In this document: positions 56,467 to 64,000 of the stretch, piece by piece
Layout of the letters: every line of letters begins with the position of its first letter
Numbering within the stretch: position 1 is the stretch's first letter
NCBI GenBank assembly: GCA_002286855.1
Contig: NRSV01000014.1
Coordinates: 372,001 to 436,000, forward strand
Direction of reading: 5' to 3'
From: Bipolaris cookei
Taxonomy: Eukaryota; Ascomycota; Dothideomycetes; Pleosporales; Pleosporaceae
DNA length: 64,000 nt
Notes under the pieces: generated by a model
Database searches by the model: none
What the model was told of the DNA's origin: nothing
Seen by the model: the letters and a program-made list of their open reading frames with translations, nothing else
Position numbers and translations under genes: made by a program

Positions 56467-58900
56467 CGCCAGAGCGAGCACGAGGAGCAAGTGGGCCAGA
56501 TAATCGATTCGTACAAACGCTCCTCGGCCGCTCAGCAACAGCAACAGCAAAATCAACAAAACAGATATTAGGCCATCTTTACGCCTTGTGTATATCTCGA
56601 GTATCCATACAACAACATATTGTAATCATCAATCGAGTTGGGTTTCGCATTGAACAGTGCGTATGGCACGACTAGACCCTCGCCACTACTAAAGGCGATG
56701 TTTCATCTTGGACACCTCTGTATCCAATTGGACAGGGCTGCACCATGTTGCTCTTCTTGTGAGCAATTAAGCATGGAGGAGGATAATGTTACCTGTATAT
56801 TCATCCTGCATATACGTAATCGTCCCCTTTCCTTGTGCGCCAGTTTTTGTACTTTCCTTGCGTATGGGTATTTGTGATTTTCCTTTGTTTCTACACGGCG
56901 CGTCAACTGGATCAGCCTTGCTTTGATTTTGTTTTTGTTTTTTGATATCAAGCATGTGTGCGCACATGTTCCGCTGCAATGAGCTGCTGAGGAGGGGAGG
57001 TAGGAGAGATGGGGAGATAGACCTACGCAGAGAAGAAATCAATCATTCAAATAGACTGCACTGCACTACTCTGCCATCGTGACTGGCGATTGGCTTTGGC
57101 CTGCCAATAGAGTGGACCAGATGATCTTGAGGCTTGACGTTGATAGTCGATAGTGCAGCCATGGCAGGTTTGGTACAGGCCCCACTTATTGTGTATGGCG
57201 GCGGCTATCATGAACGAAAACACGATAAACTTGTCACATCTCGATTACCAAGTTCTGCTCGGTCGACAGTCGGGTCGTGCATAACAATTCCTCGTGCCAA
57301 TACGAAGGCGGGGAATGGCCGAATATCGCAGCGTATCGTTGACTGGCTGATCGGCCGACGTCCGCGTGGGTGACTTGATAATAGCTCCCGTATGCACCGC
57401 CATGGATCTTCCCCAGTCCACGGTGACTTGCTCTTGCACTCAAGCCTACATTGATTTGAGACCTTGAGCATGGTAAGCCCAAAGACAACGAAGAGCGCTC
57501 TTGACGATCTACCAGTCTAACCATGCGATGCAATTGACGCTACAAGAGCCAAGGGAAGAGCAAACGCAGATTCGCCTCAGACTCATTGCTTACCATCTGA
57601 TCATGATAGTGGTGATTGCGACGACGATGATTGCCAGCGCATGGACACCCTCACAATGCAGGCTGACTATCCACTATCCATGACAGAGACGACACGCGCC
57701 TCCATCATCGGGCTGCGAGAGAAAGGCATCTCCTAACCAATACGTCACTAGCAAACATGCTTGCTCTCGGACGAGACGGCAGCCAAACGATACACCACGG
57801 ACGGAGCCAACGACAAGCTGGCGATAACTCAAAACCGCTCCACATGATCCCCACGATCTCATGATTTTAAACAATTGTGCAGTCAGCGGCGACGTCACAG
57901 GCACATCGGCATACAAACATACCTGAATATCGCCGAGCAAGCACCTTGACACACACAACAACTAGGTTTTTCGGCGACACTTTCAATGGCTGCCAAGCGG
58001 ATTGCCTGAGTTGGAACACCTAAGGGCAAGTAAACCGCAATGAGGAACCAACACGCCTCTGAGATGGGTAGACGTCCCGTAGCCCAATCAAACCGCGCAC
58101 GTTTCCACGGGCCTGGGAACTGATTGGAGATCCCAAAGCCAAGGATGCGCCCCCATTTGCACGCTACAGCCAACAGCTAGTCGCGACCATAGCCCTGGAG
58201 GGAAAGACGGGTGAATAGGGTGTGACTCTGAAATGCCCCAATCTGCCTCAAAGAAGTACCTCTGTCTCCCCTGCGAATCACATTTCCCGACCGACATTTG
58301 GGCTAAGGTTGCGCGCGGTTGCCTGCGCCCTGGCTACGTCTCTAGGCCCGATGGGTGGTGTCTCACCCGCCCCCCACAGCCCATCTCTGCCTATAGACCG
58401 TTTGCAACTCCGATCCTTTTTCTATCGCCTCTCTGATACAAAACCACGTCGCTTTATTTTTCCCGCTGCACCGCGTCCGCGCGTACCGCGATCCTCCTGA
58501 AACCGCAAAATATGCTTCCGCCTACTATCTGGTAAGACGCGCCAAAGTGTATTAGCGGAGGCGTCTCCTTATCTATTGTACCATTACCTGTATCACTGTT
58601 TATTTTCTCGCTTTCTTTGTTAGGTCGCTTCTTCCGATTCCGGCACAGGGAGTGGGATACCACAATAAAACAAGGCAAAACCCGGGGTTTTTCGGCTTTA
58701 CACGTTTCCTCCCTCAGCTTTCCAGAATCCGGTCTCCGTTTCGCATTGGTTCTCGGAGACTATTGGGCAACTCTACGCTCGCATTGTGTTTCAGAACTCA
58801 ACAAAAAAACTTTAACACGATACACCCGCACACTGTAACCGCATAGTGATATTTGTCAGACGCGAGCACTGTCAAATCACAAATCCCCAGGGAAACGATA
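56467..58900. other. Intergenic
   Basis: 2.4 kb. The first 300 bp after the FLC stop are probable 3' UTR. The rest holds only short frames without motifs. The last 400 bp before the kinase-like gene are pyrimidine-rich leader sequence. Confidence 0.45.
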
Positions 58901-60385
58901 ATGGCAGAACCTCCCCGATTTACCGTGCCAGACTCAAGGGAAGAACAATTGAGATTCACATTACAACCCACGATAGAGATAGACACTAGGCAGCTGCCAC
59001 AACTTCACGTACGAACAGACAAAGTAGTAAGAGAGGGATACCATCTTACTGTTCCTGGGAAACAGTCGGGACGGTCCGCGGCGCACACTCTGTCAACGCC
59101 ACCGGCATCGCCCACCAAACGTCGTTCCTCAACCATGGGTACACAGGACATCAAAATGCTGCACGACAGTGGTGCCATTACTCCTCCAGGCACACCTCAC
59201 ATTAAAGCGCACTCAAAGAGTAACTCCACGTCATCTGATTTTCTGAGTTCATTATCGGATTTGCGTCGCGGAAGTTCTGTGTCATCGAGAGGCCGTCCCC
59301 GACTTGATTCACTAGAGAGCACGCTACAGCCCGGCAGCACAGAACTCATAACCTTTCCGCACAGTGCTAGGGACTACGAAATTTGCAAAGACGACCGAGG
59401 ACGAAAGAAGAAGATTGGCGAGGGCGCATGGAGTGATGTGTATCTCGCAACCCCATGTCTCCCTAAGCCAACCAGCCAAACCTCATCCCCGACTCCCTGC
59501 AGTCCCGACATGACACCACCCCTGACCCCCGTGCGAGGTGCAGACTCAAGCGCAAGTCTCACAAAGCTGCCCATTACGCCCATTCTCTACGCCGTCAAAG
59601 TCCCCGCCATGACGAGCGCCAAAAAGGTCCTCAGCGCCGAAGCCCGCATCCTCTCCTACCTAACCCGCTTCCCAGACGCCGAGCACCACATCGTCTCCTT
59701 CTACGGCCTCGATATGCGCAGCAGCTCACTCCTCCTCCGCGCAATGGACGATACACTAGAAGGCTGGCTCCAAAAACACCTCAACACGCTCAACGAACCC
59801 TCACGCGCCGAAAAACTCACCGCCATCTTCCCGCGCATCGCCCTCACCCTAATTGACAGCCTCATCTGGATGCAAGACAAACACTGTACTCATGGCGACA
59901 TCAAACCCTCCAACATCCTCGTCTCAACCCCCCCTTCTTCCTTCGCCCCCAAACCCCTCTACTCGGACTTTTCCTCCACCACCCTCACCTTACCCAACGC
60001 CACAATCGACACCAGCACCTCGCCCCTCGGCGCAGGAACATGGGACTACCTCGACCCCTCACTACTCACCTCCACATGCACATCCCCTCCCTCGCACGCC
60101 ACGGATCTCTGGTCCCTAGCCATCACGCTCTTATTCGTTGTGCTGGGCGCGTCGCCGTATGATGCGTTTCGACACAACAAGTATCAGCAGCGCGAGATGA
60201 TTAAGAGTGGGTGGCCGCTGCAGTGTCTGGGGTATGATGAGCAGGGTGTGAGAAATGTACAGCGGATTAAGGCATTGGAGAGAGCGTTGGGCGTCGATGT
60301 TATGGCGTGGTTTGGCATGGTTTTGGTCAAGGAGCAGGAGAAGAGGGTTGGGGTTGTGGAGTGGAGGAGGGGGTTGACTGGTTAG
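58901..60385 (+). CDS. Divergent protein-kinase-like protein
   Basis: 494 aa, single exon, start ATG 58901 (MAEPPRFTVPD); the frame is open for 16 codons before it without ATG. Residues 1-150 are Ser/Thr/Pro-rich with likely phosphosites. Kinase landmarks follow: glycine loop IGEGAWSDV (172-180), a 45-residue low-complexity insert, AVK (231-233, ATP-binding Lys), HGDIKPSN (331-338, His-Gly-Asp instead of His-Arg-Asp), SDFSST (355-360, Asp-Phe-Ser instead of Asp-Phe-Gly), GTWDYLDPSL in place of the APE helix, and TDLWSLAITLLFVVLGASPY (helix F). Lys, catalytic Asp, Asn and the DFx Asp are all kept, so catalysis is still possible. It acts presumably in the cytosol; substrate unknown. Confidence 0.8.
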   Translation: MAEPPRFTVPDSREEQLRFTLQPTIEIDTRQLPQLHVRTDKVVREGYHLTVPGKQSGRSAAHTLSTPPASPTKRRSSTMGTQDIKMLHDSGAITPPGTPHIKAHSKSNSTSSDFLSSLSDLRRGSSVSSRGRPRLDSLESTLQPGSTELITFPHSARDYEICKDDRGRKKKIGEGAWSDVYLATPCLPKPTSQTSSPTPCSPDMTPPLTPVRGADSSASLTKLPITPILYAVKVPAMTSAKKVLSAEARILSYLTRFPDAEHHIVSFYGLDMRSSSLLLRAMDDTLEGWLQKHLNTLNEPSRAEKLTAIFPRIALTLIDSLIWMQDKHCTHGDIKPSNILVSTPPSSFAPKPLYSDFSSTTLTLPNATIDTSTSPLGAGTWDYLDPSLLTSTCTSPPSHATDLWSLAITLLFVVLGASPYDAFRHNKYQQREMIKSGWPLQCLGYDEQGVRNVQRIKALERALGVDVMAWFGMVLVKEQEKRVGVVEWRRGLTG

Positions 60386-60772
60386 GGCTTGAATGGGGTG
60401 AGTTCAGTGTGGTGGCGGTGGTGGTGAAGGTCGATGCTCTCTCCTTTTTCTTCTTCTTCTTCTCCCCCACCTCTTTTTCTTTTTTTTTGCTTACATTCTT
60501 AGTGGGGGGTGGGGTCTTCTCTGCGTTCAAGGTTTTTTCTTTTCCCATATATCCCTGTTTTTCCCACCACTTTTTTGATCACCTTGTTGCATATAGGACT
60601 TTCGCTATCGCCAGATACCCCCCTTGGTCACGGATTCTTATTGTAAACTTGGAAATATACCGGTAACTTTCTATATCCATATTCCATTCTCCGCTTTGTG
60701 ATTTATAGCTTTCATAACAACATCAATTCGATTCCTTGACCCATCTTCTTCTTTCCCTTTCTCAACCCACAC
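60386..60772. other. Intergenic between convergent genes
   Basis: 387 bp between the convergent ends of the kinase-like gene and the histidine phosphatase gene, T-rich; it holds both 3' UTRs. Confidence 0.5.
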
Positions 60773-62179
60773 CTACACATCCACAGGCGGCTCCGGACAC
60801 AGCGGCGGCGCATCACTCGGTTCCTTTGGCGGAACCGGTCGTTTCCCCTTTACCCTTTCCCCTTTAACAAACACGGGTATCACGCCCCCCGTCTCAAGCG
60901 CAAATTCCTTAATCCAATTAGCAAATCCCTTTTCTCCTATCCATCCCCATTCCCTCTTCTCAAACCAAATGCAACCAAAATCAGAGCAAGAATGGGGGGG
61001 GGGGGGGTAAGGAAAGGGGAAAACTTACTCGATGCCCCAACCCAACCAACAAACTCCCAATCGCCCCCGAATGACTCGTCATCGACACCACCACTCCCTC
61101 ATCCCCTGCAAACACTTCATCTAGCAACACCGCCAACCGATAATGCCTAGCGGACCGCGGCTCGCGGTAGTCAGCCAACCACAGCGTATCTTCCTCCGCG
61201 AACCCCGGTTCGAAAGTGAGATGGCGGTATGCTTCTTGCAGCTGCGTCTTTGTGCTACGGCGGTCGCACGTGTGGACGCCCAGGGCCTCGCGGAGCAGCT
61301 CTTTGATGAGGGGTTTGTAAGGTGCAGAGGGGGGTAAGGGGAGAGAGGAGAAAGAGAGGTTGGCGGTTTGGATAGTGCCTCTTGTCCATTAGGACAAACA
61401 GAACTACGATGGGTCCGTTGGGACGGAGAAGAACGAGGGGAGTTTGGGGGGGGGGGGGGAACTTACGGGTCAGAGGGGAAACGTAATAAGTTTCTGGGCA
61501 AGGAATCCCAAGAGCGAGTTGAGAAGACCAAAGTTCGTTTACGGCTTTTGCTTGGGATTCGCCTAGGGAAGTGAGATGCGCATCTGCCCAGGTTAGGCCG
61601 TCTGCGCCGTCGAGGGCGGACCAGTAGCACTGCGTCATCTTAGCAAAGAGCGACATCGAAGAGAGCGTGGGTAAGAAGGGAAGGAATAACATACATCCCA
61701 GGCTTTAGTCCCGTATTTCGTTTCTGCAACGTTGTGCCAACCTTGACCGTGGCGACCTAGGAAAAGCACCTTGAAACTCTCACCGTCTTTCTTGGATGCC
61801 TCGAGACTGCGGACGTACTTTTCAAAGCGTTTCCATTGCGTGCTTTTTTCCTCGTCGCCATTAGAGTCCGTAGGGTATGTACGATTGATCAGGCCGAAAT
61901 TCGAGGTTTTCTATTTCAACAAAAGAGGATATCAGCTTTCTTCCATAATTCTTTCGTGCCATTCTTTCTGAAATAAAAATCTCATGCTGAACGATTCAGA
62001 TTGTTGCTCAAACGACAGATCAAGAGATTCAAAAAACATACAAAATCAAACTTCTTATCATCCGTCTCGTCTTCAGTCTGCTGAAAAAAACCCTTTTGCA
62101 CGGTGAATTTATAGTGAAAATCCTGCTCTGTACCACTGCTCCCCACGGGTATAGCATCTGAATGCCCCGCAGTGCTCAT
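60773..62179 (-). CDS. Histidine phosphatase (phosphoglycerate-mutase-like, PMU1-type)
   Basis: Five exons: 62179-62042, 61910-61695, 61629-61467, 61378-61029 and 60907-60773; 333 aa, with every intron GT-AG and phases consistent. The catalytic motif is FLGRHGQGWHN (RHG with the phospho-accepting His) in exon 2; further landmarks are DPxT-like CYWSALDGADGLTWADAHLTSLGESQAKA, YYVSPLTRTIQTANL (second Arg), EALGVHTCDRR (third Arg) and SMTSHSGAIGSLLV (second catalytic His). It belongs to the branch of histidine phosphatases around yeast Pmu1. Substrate is unknown, perhaps small phosphate esters. Introns 3 and 4 (61379-61466 and 60908-61028) each contain a long poly-C tract on the coding strand soon after the donor site. 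Confidence 0.9.
60994..61007. repeat. Poly-G tract (14 bp) in an intron
   Basis: Fourteen G on the plus strand, poly-C in the phosphatase intron 60908-61028. Confidence 0.9.
61446..61459. repeat. Poly-G tract (14 bp) in an intron
   Basis: Fourteen G on the plus strand, poly-C in the phosphatase intron 61379-61466, starting only about seven bases inside the 5' splice site. Confidence 0.9.
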
Positions 62180-62861
62180 TCTGAGATAAGATATAAATAT
62201 AAAAGCAATAGAGATGAGGGCAATGGATCTGGGTATGCATTAGTAAGGAAAGAACACTGTGTTCGGGGCGGTCCATGAAGAAAGAATAAGAAAATGCAGA
62301 TTTACAATAAGGGGCCAACACCAAAGATCTTGGATCTCAGATTATTCGAAGGGATGAGCATAACGTGGGGTAGTAGGAATCTAGGGTCTCATGTTGGCGG
62401 CATGGCAGGGAAAGGCGCTAGCTTGGACAAGCCAATCACATAGCGGGACCTCGTCACGGACAGGTGTTCTGGATATTCGCTCACCCATACATACATTCGG
62501 AATGACATGAACACATGCCCCAATGCTCCATAGTAACGAGATACATACACAGCATGACGTCAGAAGTATATGAAAGAAAAAAATTCGCTATTAATTCAAA
62601 AAAATGTGGATTTTATTTAGTGTCAATTGCAGCTCAGTATGAGCTGGCTATCAGAGCCTGTGCAGTACAGGCTAGGCCAGAGCTGATATGCTTCCCACCA
62701 AAAGGGAGTTACATTGTGATATCCATCAAACGCCCATCCCAAGCCCGCTAATCCAGAAGAGACTTATTGTAGCATTAGCTACGTTTCTGAGCAAAGAGAT
62801 CTGCTGGACCACAGCCTGGTCGCATTCCAGCGTCCAGGCTGAAGTTTAAACAAAAAGTCGC
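62180..62861. other. Intergenic
   Basis: Promoter of the phosphatase gene and 3' side of MBF1, AT-rich. The short frame at 62515-62751 has no motif. Confidence 0.45.
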
Positions 62862-63429
62862 TCATTTCTTCTTGTTTGGGAACTTGGGCTGTCCAATCTT
62901 GTCACCCCGCAGGATGACATTGAGCACACGCTCCATAGTTGCCAGCAACTTCTGATCTGGCGCGGCAGTACCGCGCTCAAAGTCTGCTACAATAGTGGGT
63001 GTGGTGTTACACTTTGTAGCCAAGTCCTTTTGTGTCATGGTGGTGCCCTTGTCGTTCTTCGCCTCGGAGCGCGCCTTTGATATGGCCTGACCGACGGCGG
63101 TGCCAACGGTCTTGGGCTTAACGATGTCGTCGGAGCGGTCAACTTTGGTAAGACGTTGACCTTCTGATGAGCCGCCCTGTAATTTGCTTGTCAGTAATGT
63201 TTTTGCTTAAGCTTTGAGACAAGGTTCAGGGTATCTTATCCGAATCTGAGGTTCGAGGGTTACTTACTGCGTTGGCTGAGGCGAACTTCTTCTCTGTGGC
63301 AATGATACCACCGCTTCGCTGAGCGGCATTCAGGGCTGACTTGCCCTTGACTACGGTCTCGCGAGGTCCAGCAGCGCCGCCACGGACACGGCTACCAATC
63401 TTGGTAACGGAGTTCCAGTCGTCAGACAT
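62862..63429 (-). CDS. MBF1: Multiprotein-bridging factor 1
   Basis: Two exons: 63429-63268 and 63176-62862, with a 91 bp GTAAGT…ACAG intron; 158 aa, normal for the family. The MBF1 N-terminal domain runs SDDWNSVTKIGSRVRGG…ALNAAQRSGG, and the C-terminal Cro/C1-type helix-turn-helix is MTQKDLATKCNTTPTIVADFERGTAAPD, followed by ILRGDKIGQP and a short basic end (NKKK). MBF1 bridges TBP and bZIP activators such as Gcn4 in the nucleus and also acts at collided ribosomes to keep the reading frame. The gene appears intact. Confidence 0.96.
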
Positions 63430-64000
63430 TTTGATTATGTGGCTGATAAAATGGAGGAGCTGAAGTTGATGTATGGAAGACTATGAGCGGTCTCGGTGAT
63501 GGAGTATTGGCCGCTTGTGTTTGGCGTTTGTTTGTTGGTTGGTGAAGTGGCCAAAGGTGAAAGAGGTGAGCGAGGAGAGTTGGATATACAGAATTGCCAA
63601 ATAAGGTGGATAGATGTTTTGCTTATGTAGAGGCCCAAAGCAATATGGGCCGCGATGAGTCGAAGCGGCAGGTGAGGTCACCGCCACACGCTAAGCTCGC
63701 TTAGGTCAGGGCCTCTCGAAGCTTCCACGTTCGCGTTCCAGCTCCAGCCCTTCTTCCGCCCTTTCTCTCACCAAGCCGCTGGCTCGTTGTTGTCGCTGAC
63801 ACGAGACATTGATTACATGTCACCATCCGTAAAAAAACCAGCCGTTTCTCCCGGAGACGCCGCACAACTCCATTAGGCTCTCTTGTGCACCATAGGATAA
63901 GCTGCAGCTCAGAGTTTCGGCGTCTTCGGAAATTTTGTCTGACCAAGAAGCACCTCAGAATGTACACGACCCAGGTGTGTTATTGTAAACAACCTCTTCA
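63430..64000. other. Upstream region of MBF1 to window edge
   Basis: 571 bp holding the MBF1 promoter/5' UTR. The minus-strand frame at 63701-63967 has no recognisable motif, and no neighbouring gene can be called before the window ends. Confidence 0.4.

Overview
The window looks like a stretch of nuclear chromosome from a filamentous ascomycete, most probably a Dothideomycete of the order Pleosporales. The reasons are short 43-91 bp GT-AG introns, loosely spaced genes on both strands, a polyglycine-hydrolase-type secreted protein, fungal NACHT/STAND and PNP_UDP receptor-like genes, and Fot1/pogo transposons with TA target duplications whose relics carry C-to-T type stop codons like those left by repeat-induced point mutation (RIP). 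The species cannot be fixed from sequence alone. Exon models were built by eye from splice signals, reading frame and family conservation.

Housekeeping blocks: 1-10.2 kb holds a 3' gene fragment, a truncated Rei1/Reh1-like zinc-finger gene, a tail-anchored FHA protein (minus) and, divergently, the largest RNA polymerase III subunit (plus). 31.9-39.4 kb holds the PKA regulatory subunit (minus), a CBM48 protein with two sets of internal repeats (plus) and a hypothetical protein. 54-63.5 kb holds a TRP/FLC-type membrane protein (plus), a divergent kinase-like protein (plus), a five-exon histidine phosphatase (minus) and MBF1 (minus).

Accessory blocks: 11.4-25.8 kb carries a decayed PNP_UDP gene, an intact secreted polyglycine-hydrolase/beta-lactamase-like protein, a 1.8 kb pogo element (46 bp perfect terminal inverted repeats) apparently inserted in older repeat DNA, a NACHT NTPase with C-terminal C2H2 fingers ruined by several stops and frameshifts, and a multi-exon SNF2 ATPase. 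27.7-29.4 kb is a fungal-specific transcription factor. 39.5-48.7 kb carries a broken maleylacetate-reductase-like gene, an intact metallo-beta-lactamase-fold hydrolase, a broken small membrane protein, a second pogo element (2.28 kb) whose left end is amplified in tandem, and a zinc alcohol dehydrogenase. This may be the remains of a small catabolic cluster.

No clearly new biological system was found. The most unusual items are the one-sided tandem amplification of a pogo end, the RIP-like decay of two NLR-type genes beside an intact candidate effector, the five-fold repeat architecture of the CBM48 protein, the altered catalytic motifs of the kinase-like protein, and long poly-C tracts just inside two introns of the phosphatase gene.
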